DNA of 50,381 bases from an uncultured Hungatella sp. (GCA_910588505.1 CAJUPQ010000018.1:1-50381), one strand, 5' to 3'. Counted from the stretch's first letter, positions 16,705 to 24,307 are shown. Notes: a model not told the origin generated them from the sequence alone. Program-made: numbers and translations.

Positions 16705-17540
16705 ATTATGAAGAGATAAATAAAAAATATGGGTGTACAGCAGAGAATTTTATTAAAGATATGGAAACAGAGTATTCTATTTGTCGTGAGGAACGGCAGT
16801 ATGCTGTTTTATTGTACAATATACTGCGTTATTACCGGAAACCGGAGATGCGCTCTGGAGAGGCAGAAAGCATATTTGAGGTTTGTGGAATGCCAAAGGA
16901 AGCAAAGATTAAGAAGGTCTTTTATGAGGCGACTTTTATGAGGGACTTTTTTGAGAGAAACCGGCGTCTTGTTCTGGGGAAAGACGAAGAGGGGAAGATT
17001 CCGGGGATACTGAAGCAAAAGGATTTTACCCGTAAAACAAAAGCGGTTGAATCTATGGATATGAATGACTTTTTTAACTATAAATTGATGAAATATGTAC
17101 ATGAAGGAGAAGTTGAAGATTGCGAAGGTAAGGATTTGATATACAATTTAGGCCGTTATGTACCTCATGCTAAATTGTCGGAGGATGAATTATTTACAAT
17201 CAAATGTATGATGGAAGCGAAACCGGATATTGCCGTGTTGTATGAAAAAGATAATAAGCAATATCTTCTGTTTTTGGAATGTAAATTTGAGTCCGGTGAA
17301 TCATCCTATGCAAATAAAGATAAATCGAATAGAAAAAAACAGAGTGAAATCCAATGGATGATTGCTGATTTTCTATGCAGGACTTATTTAGAGGGAAAGA
17401 CTGAGGTATCAGAAAGCATGAGGGATAAAAAAAGTTCCTGTCTAGTCCGGTTTGTACGTAAGGATGGGAAGAAAGCAGAGGAAGAAATTAAGATTAGCGA
17501 TTTGGTTAATCTTAACGGGAAAGAAATCTTTCATGAATAG
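16701..17540 (+). CDS. PD-(D/E)XK nuclease-like protein
   Basis: This 279-aa protein overlaps the previous gene in an ATGA arrangement, so the two are translationally coupled. The C-terminal half has a restriction-nuclease-like core: KPDIAVLYEKDNKQYLLFLE then CKFE, giving Asp, a short hairpin and Glu-x-Lys (ECK), followed by a Lys/Gln helix (RKKQSEIQWMIADF). The N-terminal half is helical and holds no known motif. The core spacing (PD-x12-ECK) fits PD-(D/E)XK enzymes. Whether it cuts DNA, as in Rpn or type IV restriction enzymes, or is inactive cannot be judged. Confidence 0.68.
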   Translation: MNYEEINKKYGCTAENFIKDMETEYSICREERQYAVLLYNILRYYRKPEMRSGEAESIFEVCGMPKEAKIKKVFYEATFMRDFFERNRRLVLGKDEEGKIPGILKQKDFTRKTKAVESMDMNDFFNYKLMKYVHEGEVEDCEGKDLIYNLGRYVPHAKLSEDELFTIKCMMEAKPDIAVLYEKDNKQYLLFLECKFESGESSYANKDKSNRKKQSEIQWMIADFLCRTYLEGKTEVSESMRDKKSSCLVRFVRKDGKKAEEEIKISDLVNLNGKEIFHE

Positions 17541-17563
17541 GAAACCGCTGCCTATAACATCCA

Positions 17564-17606
17564 CGTCTTACCTCTGTCGTTGTACATGTAACGGAAGTGT
17601 TACAAT
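17564..17606 (+). promoter_or_regulatory. Shared promoter box, copy 2
   Basis: CGTC (17564), TGTC (17575) and an extended -10 TGT-TACAAT (hexamer 17601-17606) repeat the spacing of the boxes at 10011 and 20774 exactly. The -35 position is CGTTGT. The gene at 17632 starts 26 bp downstream of the -10, with AAGGAGG between. Confidence 0.65.
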
Positions 17607-17631
17607 GGCATCACAAAGGAGGTAAGAACCT

Positions 17632-18624
17632 ATGACGGACTTAAGCAGATGGATCTATTCTCCGGACATTGCCACATGGCTGTCCGGAGGACCCCGGTTA
17701 GAATTTGCACAACAGATAAACTGCATCCTTTCAGCGCCTCACAGAACGTTGGAAGATAAGCTGGAAGGGCTGCGGCGTCTTCGGCAGGAAGCCGGCCCTT
17801 TAAAGCTTCTGGACGATAAGATTGAAGCGGGAGAGACGCTGGAGGAAATCATCTATCATGGAGGCGGGTTACGAAATGTTTATGAGACGGATATCTTCTG
17901 TTATGGGAGGAAAGAAGAATTTCTGAAAAGGCGGATTTTTACTGCGCCCGGGGCTGGGATTGCGTTTATAAAAGAACAGATTGAAAAAGCAGCGAACAGG
18001 TATGAGATTGAAAAGGATTTATTTTTTGGGGTTCTCCGCAAATTTTACAGGAGAGGCGCCCGGTATATGGAACTGGAATGGAATATTATCCTGAATTGGG
18101 AAGGGAGAATCATCTACTGTCTTCCGGAGACATCAGAGGCAATACGAAAAAATGATTACTGGTTTGGTCCTATGGATTACCATTACATGAGACTTCCTTT
18201 TGCTTCCGGGACGGTTGTGGAAACGGTTGATTCTCCCTTTTTTCCATCCGTAAAAGGTGTCATAGTCAATAAGGCGGAACCATGGGAAAAAGAATTTGAA
18301 CAAAACGGCGAACAATGGCTTTTGTATCCCGATGGCCTGTACAAAAACAGGTGCAGAGGGATTGGAGCTGTTTTGCTTGGCGATTATACATCCATTACAT
18401 TTGGCGAAGAATTTGTTCTTCCTTTTATTCAATTTTTAAGGCGGTATAATGGAACCTTTTCGGAAAGTGAGAAATGGATTGAGGAATTGGGAAAATTGGT
18501 TGGAGAGGATAAACGGTGCTTTGGCCTGATTTTAAAAGACAGGCAGCTTGGCGACAAATCCAGGCCCTATGAGAACTGCGGGAATTATGTATATGAATTA
18601 AGGGAAAGATGCGGGAAGCTTTAG
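17632..18624 (+). CDS. Uncharacterised protein, paralogue of the gene at 10277
   Basis: This is a 330-aa soluble protein. Its first 60 residues align with those of the 10277 product (WIYSPDIATWL, RTLEDKLEGLRRL). The middle and C-terminal parts are rich in Trp, Tyr and Phe with repeated Gly-Asp turns (YWFGPMDYHYMRLPF, GAVLLGDYTSITFGEE). AAGGAGG precedes the ATG, and the shared promoter box lies just upstream, so it starts its own transcription unit after the nuclease-like gene. It has no recognised catalytic motif. Two diverged copies in one island under the same kind of promoter suggest a common role with different partners or targets. Confidence 0.75.
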   Translation: MTDLSRWIYSPDIATWLSGGPRLEFAQQINCILSAPHRTLEDKLEGLRRLRQEAGPLKLLDDKIEAGETLEEIIYHGGGLRNVYETDIFCYGRKEEFLKRRIFTAPGAGIAFIKEQIEKAANRYEIEKDLFFGVLRKFYRRGARYMELEWNIILNWEGRIIYCLPETSEAIRKNDYWFGPMDYHYMRLPFASGTVVETVDSPFFPSVKGVIVNKAEPWEKEFEQNGEQWLLYPDGLYKNRCRGIGAVLLGDYTSITFGEEFVLPFIQFLRRYNGTFSESEKWIEELGKLVGEDKRCFGLILKDRQLGDKSRPYENCGNYVYELRERCGKL

Positions 18625-18682
18625 GAACATCAAGGCGTATGAGACGGAGTAGTACAGCATTGTATTAGAAATGAGGTTTGAG

Positions 18683-19798
18683 ATGAATATAAGCGAAAAC
18701 ATGGAAAGGGCCATAAAGGATTACGGCAAAGAAGCATTTTCAGACCATAAAGAGGAAACGTATGCTGCCATAAAAGCTGTGTGCCTCTGTGGAGAATTTC
18801 TCCAGAATCTGGAGGACTGGGGCAGGAGGCGGGCCTCTCCGGAGATAGGATGGGGGAATACGGAGGAGGTATGGAAAGAGAATTTTTTTAAGGATTATGA
18901 CAACAAATTGCGTGTGGAAGAGATAAGACAATTGAAAGAAGCGCTGGACGGTGGAACGCTGCAGGTGGGAGAGAAGATACCTCTTAAAAATTTCCTTTGT
19001 CAGGGGATTATCCTGATGATGGAGGAAGCGGCAGAGAATCTGTCCCCAGAGCAGTGGCTGGAGTTTATGGAAACACAGATGATGGCAAACCAGTACGGGG
19101 ATTACCGGGTATTTTTGGAGGCGGTTTACGTTCTGGGGCTTCTTGAAATTTTAAAATATCAGAGCGGAGTTAATTGCCATTACTTTAGAGGGGATTTTAG
19201 AGATGCACAATATCTGCTTCGCAGTTTTAGAAACCTGGTTCCGGAAGAAGAGATGCAATGGTATGACAGCGCTTGTGTCGGTTTATTAAAGGAACTGGAA
19301 GACCAAAGGATTGATGCTATGACAAAGGTTTTAAATGAACGGGACCGACGGCTGGAGATGAGACGAAAAGAGAACGGGGGAATTCCGATTCTGGAACTTT
19401 TTCACAGGAAGATGGAGGAAATGGACGGCAGGGAATTTGAACAGTTTGTGAAACAGGAGTACCGGGCAGATAAGATTTGGGAAGAAAACTGGGGAGAAGG
19501 ATGGAAATGGGGTTCTGAATTGAGACTTCGGGCAATGAAGAGCTTTAAAGTCCTGGGATTGATGGAGTTATTTGTCTATGGAGACAGAGGATTAAAAAAG
19601 CGGCTTTTTCAATGCCTGCCGAAAGAAGAGAAAATGATACTTATGGAGTGGTGGATGGCAGAGTATTATCCCGAATATGTCTATGACTTGGAACGGAGAT
19701 TGGTTGCTATGCTTATGGCGGCACATGGCGGCTGGGAACGTGAATACGAAAAGGAACTGCGTGATTCTCTGGAAAAAATAATAGGAAGAAATTTGTAG
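18683..19798 (+). CDS. Uncharacterised helical protein with degenerate FliG-like tail
   Basis: The roughly 371-aa, mostly alpha-helical protein has no signal or membrane segment. The last 100 residues (GLMELFVYGDRGLKKRLFQC, LPKEEKMILMEWW, YDLERRLVAMLMAA) show the FliG-C rhythm of a helix, a loop, L.....L..W and a final long helix, weaker than in the neighbours at 15916 and 19915. The middle (RSFRNLVPEEEMQWYDS) matches RTFRAMVPEEWQGEYDR in the 19915 product, so the two are paralogues. The start at 18683 is chosen for GAGG 6 bp upstream. Function is unknown. Confidence 0.65.
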   Translation: MNISENMERAIKDYGKEAFSDHKEETYAAIKAVCLCGEFLQNLEDWGRRRASPEIGWGNTEEVWKENFFKDYDNKLRVEEIRQLKEALDGGTLQVGEKIPLKNFLCQGIILMMEEAAENLSPEQWLEFMETQMMANQYGDYRVFLEAVYVLGLLEILKYQSGVNCHYFRGDFRDAQYLLRSFRNLVPEEEMQWYDSACVGLLKELEDQRIDAMTKVLNERDRRLEMRRKENGGIPILELFHRKMEEMDGREFEQFVKQEYRADKIWEENWGEGWKWGSELRLRAMKSFKVLGLMELFVYGDRGLKKRLFQCLPKEEKMILMEWWMAEYYPEYVYDLERRLVAMLMAAHGGWEREYEKELRDSLEKIIGRNL

Positions 19799-19814
19799 AC
19801 GAAAGGTAACAGTT

Positions 19815-19892
19815 CGGGTAGGTCTGCGCGTTTACCGCGCTGACCGTACGAAAACGTAATGGTAGCAGGTTATCTGAACTATTACGACGAAA
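19815..19892 (+). repeat. Dispersed structured intergenic repeat, copy 2
   Basis: The 5' hairpin GGTC-T-GCGCG-tttac-CGCGC-T-GACC (19821-19845) is followed by CGTACGAAAACGTAATGG and a second hairpin CGTAATGGT / ACTATTACG. It differs from copy 1 at paired positions in a way that keeps the stem (GCGCG/CGCGC here, GCGCA/TGTGC there). It occupies the gap before the gene at 19915. Confidence 0.65.
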
Positions 19893-19914
19893 GAAATGAT
19901 AGGGGTGAGAACGG

Positions 19915-20757
19915 ATGGATAAGCCTGTTGAAATATTGAAAAGGAAAGCGGCAAGGTATGCCAGGGATTCCTTTGAGGAACACAAGGAGCAGATTTTTGG
20001 GGCGCTGCAAGTCATAGAGCAGATTGCTTGTCTGTATGGTAAAATATGTCGTACGTTTTTTAGCTCTGTGTTTGGGGACGTTGCGGAGTACACTCGAAAA
20101 GATGCTGTGGAGCAGTGTGTGGCTGAAACAGATGCGCCTTTGAAGGAACTGCTGGTACATTTGCTTTGCAAGGAATCCGATGAGGAACTGTACGGGGATT
20201 GTATGAATGAGGAAATTATGACCTGGGTGGATGACAACAAATATGAGGGATATGAGTGGTATATTGCCTGTCTGTATTTGACAGACGTGCAATATTTCGA
20301 TACATATTTAGTTGATTGGGGGATTGGAACAGAGAGGTTTTACCGTACTTTTCGGGCCATGGTGCCGGAGGAATGGCAGGGGGAGTATGACAGGTATTGC
20401 AGACCATGGATTGAAAATCACAGGAAAGAAACACTGTCGGGGAATCTGGAAAGGTTAAACGACAGATTTGAGGAAGAAAGGTCTGTGAAAACGGCTTTCC
20501 ACAGGATATTTGGAGATATGGAACCGGAAAGGATAGGGTATATTATGGGTGAGCTGGATTATAAGACCTTGGCAGCAGGAACCGCATATGCAGAGGAGCC
20601 GGTGAGAAATCGTTTTTTGGAAAATATGTCCTTGAGACAGAGAGAGCTTGTGGTAGATGAGTGGATGCATAACAGGGGTCATCAGTATCATTTGAACGAT
20701 GCATTTGAAGCTATGGACGCTATCCTGATTGCAGCCGGATTGACAGGGAAGGAATAA
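19915..20757 (+). CDS. Uncharacterised protein with FliG-like C-terminal segment
   Basis: The 280-aa protein is acidic and helical. The C-terminal 85 residues read GELDYKTLAAGTAYAEEPV, RNRFLENMSLRQRELVVDEW and AFEAMDAILIAAGLTGKE. These align in order with the FliG motifs (REVD..DLA.AL..A.EEV, I..NLSKRA..LL..EL, VEEAQ..I...I..L...G). The upstream part resembles the protein at 18683. No flagellar genes are seen nearby. It may use the FliG-like fold as a protein-protein interaction domain with the other island members, which is inference. Confidence 0.68.
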   Translation: MDKPVEILKRKAARYARDSFEEHKEQIFGALQVIEQIACLYGKICRTFFSSVFGDVAEYTRKDAVEQCVAETDAPLKELLVHLLCKESDEELYGDCMNEEIMTWVDDNKYEGYEWYIACLYLTDVQYFDTYLVDWGIGTERFYRTFRAMVPEEWQGEYDRYCRPWIENHRKETLSGNLERLNDRFEEERSVKTAFHRIFGDMEPERIGYIMGELDYKTLAAGTAYAEEPVRNRFLENMSLRQRELVVDEWMHNRGHQYHLNDAFEAMDAILIAAGLTGKE

Positions 20758-20773
20758 AGGGAGATTTTTGACA

Positions 20774-20816
20774 CGTCATATATATGTCGTTTTTCCTGTG
20801 ATTGATGTGATATACT
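20774..20816 (+). promoter_or_regulatory. Shared promoter box, copy 3
   Basis: CGTC (20774), TGTC (20785) and an extended -10 TGA-TATACT (hexamer 20811-20816) have the same 11-bp and 37-bp spacings as copies 1 and 2. The -35 position is CGTTTT. The start codon at 20867 is about 50 bp downstream. Confidence 0.65.
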
Positions 20817-20866
20817 GCCACTATCAAAGGCGCACATTGACAATCATTCACTTTTGGAGGTAATGG

Positions 20867-21472
20867 ATGGATTATTTATGTCTGGCAGTTTGGAGAGAAG
20901 TGGCAAGAAGTGAAAGCGGCAGCAGGGAACAGGCCCAGGAGTATTTTTGGGAGAGATTCGGGCACGGTTTCATGGCAAAGCTGGAGACGGAAAAGAAGAA
21001 ACTGGAGGGCAGGATTCGCTATTATGACCGAAAGGCCGAAAAGCATGTGGGGGAGCGGGAGGTAACGGACGAATGTTCAAGACGGAGGGAAACGGCGCAA
21101 AAAGAGCTGGAATGGGTGGAAAGGCAGTTGGAGGGCGGATGGGAACAGATTCAGAATTGGAATTATGAAGAAAAACAGGAGTTTTGTTCTGAAATCTTTG
21201 ACAGTCCTGTTTTTGGGGAAGCGGTTTTGACGCTCCGCATGGCTAAGATATGCCATATTGGAAGTGATTTTCAGGTTGTGGAGGAAGCGTATTCTTGTAT
21301 GATGTGGAGGGAGGCTGACAAAAAGGGAGTCTTGGAGGTGCGCAGGGGGATACCGGAAGACGTGGGAAGCTGTATTTGTCTCGATATCTGCCGGGAAAGG
21401 CCGGAGACGGTAAGGCAGTTTGAGAAGAAGATAAAAAGAATGGAAGCAGAGGCCAGGAGAAAGTTTCGGTAA
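20867..21472 (+). CDS. Uncharacterised coiled-coil-rich protein
   Basis: The 201-aa protein has a long charged helical stretch from about residue 35 to 95 (MAKLETEKKKLEGRIRYYDR, ETAQKELEWVERQL), likely a coiled coil. A mixed domain with several cysteines follows, and a basic tail (KKIKRMEAEARRKF) ends it. The start is supported by GGAGG. It sits behind the third shared promoter box and before the repeat at 21480. I do not recognise the family, and the membership in the island rests on the promoter and position. Confidence 0.65.
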   Translation: MDYLCLAVWREVARSESGSREQAQEYFWERFGHGFMAKLETEKKKLEGRIRYYDRKAEKHVGEREVTDECSRRRETAQKELEWVERQLEGGWEQIQNWNYEEKQEFCSEIFDSPVFGEAVLTLRMAKICHIGSDFQVVEEAYSCMMWREADKKGVLEVRRGIPEDVGSCICLDICRERPETVRQFEKKIKRMEAEARRKFR

Positions 21473-21479
21473 TGGGTGA

Positions 21480-21512
21480 GGCAGGTCTGCGCAGTTAATG
21501 CGCAGACCGTAT
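21480..21512 (+). repeat. Dispersed structured intergenic repeat, copy 3 (5' hairpin)
   Basis: GGTCTGCGCA-gttaa-TGCGCAGACC (21484-21508) is a perfect 10-bp hairpin followed by GTATG. It keeps only the first module of the repeat. The T-T mismatch seen in copy 2 is a T-A pair here. Confidence 0.62.
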
Positions 21513-21551
21513 GTCGGTTAAATGGATTTGCATATGAATTGGGGGATTTTT

Positions 21552-22124
21552 ATGAGTGAAATGGAGAAGATGGTGCGGATTGAACGTCAGTTGCGGCTTT
21601 ATGAAGTTGTATGTCAGCTTGCCATTGTCCAGTTTTCTGATGTGTGTGAGATATTTCCTTACAATATGCGCTTGCTGCAGCGTGACCTGGCGGATTTAAG
21701 GGATTCGGGGCTGGTGAGCGTGAAATATTCGAAAAAGGGAAAGGGGTATGTGAAAACAGGAGTACCGAAATTTAATGAAGGGACAAAGCCATGCAAAAAG
21801 GCTCATTTGAAACGGCTGCACCGTCTGGGAGTCCTGATGTCCAAACTGGTAAATGAGGATATTCCTTTGTGGGAAAAGAAGGACAACCAGGAGAATGGTG
21901 ATGTTCAGGAGTATGTTACTTCAAAGGATTCTTATAATGAACTGTTTCCCGGTTTGTCGGAGCGGACAAGGCAGAGGGATTTTGAGGTTCTGCGGAATAT
22001 TGGATATGATGTTGGATATATTCCGGATGAACATCGTTTTTATCAGGATGATTATCGTTTCCCTCTGGGGTGGTCGAATGTGAGGGAGGAAATTGATGAT
22101 GATTTTGTGGACGGGAACTGGTAA
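21552..22124 (+). CDS. Winged-helix (HTH_11/WYL-type) regulator-like protein
   Basis: The roughly 190-aa protein shows two copies of a winged-helix signature: NMRLLQRDLADLRDSGLVSV in the N-terminal half and ERTRQRDFEVLRNIGYDVGY in the C-terminal half, each with Arg-Gln-Arg-Asp in the recognition helix and Leu-x3-Gly before the wing. WYL-type regulators carry the same motif, but there is no WYL ligand domain. The start at 21552 follows GGGGG. It may control the island; the direct-repeat promoter boxes would be logical targets, but this is not shown. Confidence 0.7.
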   Translation: MSEMEKMVRIERQLRLYEVVCQLAIVQFSDVCEIFPYNMRLLQRDLADLRDSGLVSVKYSKKGKGYVKTGVPKFNEGTKPCKKAHLKRLHRLGVLMSKLVNEDIPLWEKKDNQENGDVQEYVTSKDSYNELFPGLSERTRQRDFEVLRNIGYDVGYIPDEHRFYQDDYRFPLGWSNVREEIDDDFVDGNW

Positions 22125-22129
22125 GGAGG

Positions 22130-22389
22130 GTGAAAATTTTCGGCGTAGTCAGTGAGGCGGAACAGGAGCGCAGGCTTTTGTCGGTGCAGTTCATAAGGCG
22201 GAACAGGAGCGCAGGCTTTTTGTCAGTGCAGTCAATGAGGCGGAACAGGAGCGCAGGCTTTTTGTCAGTGCAGTCAATGAGGTGGAGCAGGAGCGCAGGC
22301 TTTTTGTCGGCGCAGTCAATGAGGTGGAGCAGGAGTGCAGGCTTTTTGTCGGCGCAGTTAATGAGGTGGAAAGGGAACCCAGGCTTTAG
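22130..22389 (+). other. Mini-gene of 42-bp (14-aa) tandem repeats, frame-shifted copy
   Basis: GGAGG then GTG at 22130 opens a short gene. From about 22151 to 22386 there are between five and six units of 42 bp. Read in one frame the units give NEAEQERRLFVSAV-type repeats, ending cleanly in TAG at 22387-22389, just before the ribosome site of the next gene. The first unit has four T (22176-22179) where all later units have five, so the start frame shifts into RRNRSAGFLSVQSM repeats and runs past the next start codon. The intact product would be about 86 aa of amphipathic repeats. The T tract could be a slippage switch or a simple mutation. Confidence 0.6.
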
Positions 22390-22406
22390 AGGGAGGGGAG
22401 ATACAT

Positions 22407-23621
22407 ATGGGGACGAAGATTAAGGTTATTGGGCAGAATCAGATCGGCGGGTGTGTGGTGTTGATTTCCACGGGGCAGTCTAAGATCTGCATTGATTTTG
22501 GGGAAAATCTTCCGGGGCAGCAGGGAAAGGCGAAGAGGGCAAAAATTAACTGGAATGAGGAAATGGTGGACGCCGTATTTTTTACTCATTATCATGGGGA
22601 CCATATGGGCAGGTTTATGGAGATTCCTGCCCATATTCCTCTCTATATGGGCGAAGCCGCAAGACAGGTGCGGGTGAATATAAGCAGGGCGCTGCACAGG
22701 GAGGATGAATTGGCGGTACTTTTGGACAGGGACAGGGTTCGCTGTCTGAAAGCGGGATATACGGTGGAGATGGGGGATATCCGGGTGACGCCGTATCTGG
22801 TGGACCATTCGGCTTATGACGCGTATATGTTTCTGATTGAGACGCCGGATAAGAGGATTCTTCACACCGGGGATTTCAGAAACCATGGATACCGGGGAAA
22901 GGCGTTGTTTGATGTGATAGATAAGTATATTGTCTGCTATGGCAGACGTCCGGTTGATATTCTTATTACGGAGGGGACCATGATGAGCCGGATGGGGGAG
23001 AAGGTGTGTTCTGAGGCAAAACTTTTGGGGAAAGCCAGAGAATTGTTTAAGGACCACAGATACGTATTTTTAATTTGTTCTTCTACCAATCTGGATTCTC
23101 TGGCCTCTTTTTACCATGCGGCGGCGTCTTACGGTATGGGGATGTACGGCAATTTTTATGTGTATTCCCAGCTTAAGACTTTCCGTGAGACGGCGGGGAA
23201 GGCGACTCCTTTTTATGATTTTAAGTATGCTTATGAGGCGCGGTTTGATTTTGTTCTGCCTGGGTTGGGCATGACCCAGGAGGAATTTATGAGAAAAAAG
23301 GGGTTTGTGGCTGTGATTAAGGGGGAGCCAGGGTATGAGAAGTGGATTGAGCGGTTTGGGGATTTGAATCCTGTTGTTGTGTATTCCATGTGGGAGGGGT
23401 ATGTGGAGCCGGGGAATGAGGCGTTTGATAAAGGGCTTTATGATTTTGTTGAGAAATATCATGGGATTTGCATGCATACCAGCGGACATGCGCCGGCAGA
23501 GGTGATTGGGGAAGTGATTAGGAGGGTTTGTCCAAGGGAGGCGGTTATTCCCATTCATATGGAGAATGGGAATGGGTTTGGGGAATTACTACTGTCTTTT
23601 AGTCATAGGTACAATCTGTAA
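22407..23621 (+). CDS. MBL-fold hydrolase, RNase J/beta-CASP-like
   Basis: The 404-aa protein has the MBL motif FFTHYHGDHMGR near residue 60, the acidic/His motif YLVDHSAYDAY, HTGDFRNHGYRG for the next metal ligands, a central region (LICSSTNLDSLASFY) like a beta-CASP insert, and a C-terminal HTSGHAPAE and PIHMENG that supply the last His ligands. The architecture is that of beta-CASP nucleases, although the sequence is divergent from RNase J. GGGAGGGGAG precedes ATG 22407. Its 3' end overlaps the convergent antitoxin gene by 33 bp. A nuclease acting on RNA is the best guess. Confidence 0.8.
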   Translation: MGTKIKVIGQNQIGGCVVLISTGQSKICIDFGENLPGQQGKAKRAKINWNEEMVDAVFFTHYHGDHMGRFMEIPAHIPLYMGEAARQVRVNISRALHREDELAVLLDRDRVRCLKAGYTVEMGDIRVTPYLVDHSAYDAYMFLIETPDKRILHTGDFRNHGYRGKALFDVIDKYIVCYGRRPVDILITEGTMMSRMGEKVCSEAKLLGKARELFKDHRYVFLICSSTNLDSLASFYHAAASYGMGMYGNFYVYSQLKTFRETAGKATPFYDFKYAYEARFDFVLPGLGMTQEEFMRKKGFVAVIKGEPGYEKWIERFGDLNPVVVYSMWEGYVEPGNEAFDKGLYDFVEKYHGICMHTSGHAPAEVIGEVIRRVCPREAVIPIHMENGNGFGELLLSFSHRYNL

Positions 23622-23864
23622 AGTATATCCCAGCGGGGTCAAAATCTTCAAAAGACTGTCAATCTGGGGGGAATGAACGGAAGATTCCATTCGCGCAATG
23701 ACTGGCTGTTTGACATTGCAAAGTTCGGCTAGTTGGGACTGTGTGAGTCCTTTTTCCTCACGAATAGATACCATTGTCCTGATTAGATCTTTTTCCAACG
23801 AGATTGCATTTTGATCTTCCTGATTGACAGACAGATTACTTTTTAGTTCTTTCCATGTGGTCAT
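23589..23864 (-). CDS. HigA-like XRE antitoxin
   Basis: The 91-aa protein has an XRE HTH at residues 28-80: LIRTMVSIREEKGLTQSQLA, VKQPVIARMESSVHSPQIDS and LLKILTPLGYTL. Small size and location directly after a RelE/HigB-like gene identify it as the antitoxin that binds the toxin and the operator at 24249-24268. The order toxin-antitoxin is that of the higBA type. The gap between the two genes is one base. Confidence 0.85.
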   Translation of the reverse strand: MTTWKELKSNLSVNQEDQNAISLEKDLIRTMVSIREEKGLTQSQLAELCNVKQPVIARMESSVHSPQIDSLLKILTPLGYTLQIVPMTKRQ

Positions 23865-23865
23865 A

Positions 23866-24225
23866 TTATTTATTCCTTTCTAAATAATCTTGCAGATTTC
23901 TTTTTGCATGTTCGATTTCACGTTTGGGAGTTTTTTGAGTCTTTTTGATAAAGTGATGGAGTATGATAAACTTATTATCTTTATAGTATGCATAAAGAAA
24001 TCTGTTTTTCAGGGGTCTCAACTCCCAGATCTCGCCATCCAGATGTTTTGTCACCGGCTCTCCGATCCTTGTTCCTAACTCTTCAAGCATATCCATATAT
24101 GCTACTATTTTGTTGAAGTTGATTCTGCATTCTTTACTTGTAGCGGCTTTCACATTTAGGGTTTTAATAAAATCTGCTATTTCAGACTTACCATCTTTAT
24201 CTTCATAAAATTCAATCTCGTACAT
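23866..24225 (-). CDS. HigB/RelE-like toxin (phage Gp49-like family)
   Basis: The 119-aa protein shows YEIEFYEDKDGKSEIADFIK, a helical middle (INFNKIVAYMDMLEELGT), then the beta core IWELRPLKNRFLYAYYKDNK and FIILHHFIKKTQKTPKREIE. This is the Gp49/HigB pattern, in which the Arg and the Lys-rich strand act in ribosome-dependent mRNA cleavage. The start at 24225 follows AAAGGGA; an in-frame ATG 19 codons upstream has no site and lies inside the promoter. It is the intact toxin of the only complete classical toxin-antitoxin module in the window. Confidence 0.85.
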   Translation of the reverse strand: MYEIEFYEDKDGKSEIADFIKTLNVKAATSKECRINFNKIVAYMDMLEELGTRIGEPVTKHLDGEIWELRPLKNRFLYAYYKDNKFIILHHFIKKTQKTPKREIEHAKRNLQDYLERNK

Positions 24226-24247
24226 AATATTTCCCTTTCTTAAAGGT

Positions 24248-24276
24248 ATTATAGCAAATTTGTTATAAAAATTCAA
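24248..24276 (-). promoter_or_regulatory. Sigma-A promoter of the toxin-antitoxin operon with palindromic operator
   Basis: On the minus strand TTGAAT (24276-24271), a 17-bp spacer and TATAAT (24253-24248) form a near-consensus promoter. The spacer is filled by TTATAGCAAATTTGTTATAA (24249-24268), a 20-bp palindrome with one mismatched pair, an ideal site for autorepression by the antitoxin. Confidence 0.8.
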
Positions 24277-24307
24277 TAGCAACTAATTAGAACAGTACAG
24301 CAACAAG

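Noticed and set aside
15916..20757. Part of a flagellar gene cluster
   Set aside because: Only MotA-like and FliG-like segments are seen, in soluble proteins with no membrane helices, and no other flagellar or chemotaxis gene lies in the window.
20766..20775. TTGAC as a sigma-A -35 for the gene at 20867
   Set aside because: It lies more than 35 bp upstream of the -10, too far, and the equivalent distance is kept by the CGTC/TGTC box in the other two copies, so TTGAC is not the -35.
22150..22387. CRISPR array
   Set aside because: The 42-bp units are contiguous with no spacers and diverge gradually; they are tandem coding repeats.
23070..23558. Minus-strand gene opposite the MBL hydrolase
   Set aside because: There is no ribosome site and the amino-acid composition is that of an antisense shadow (Pro, His, Arg rich).
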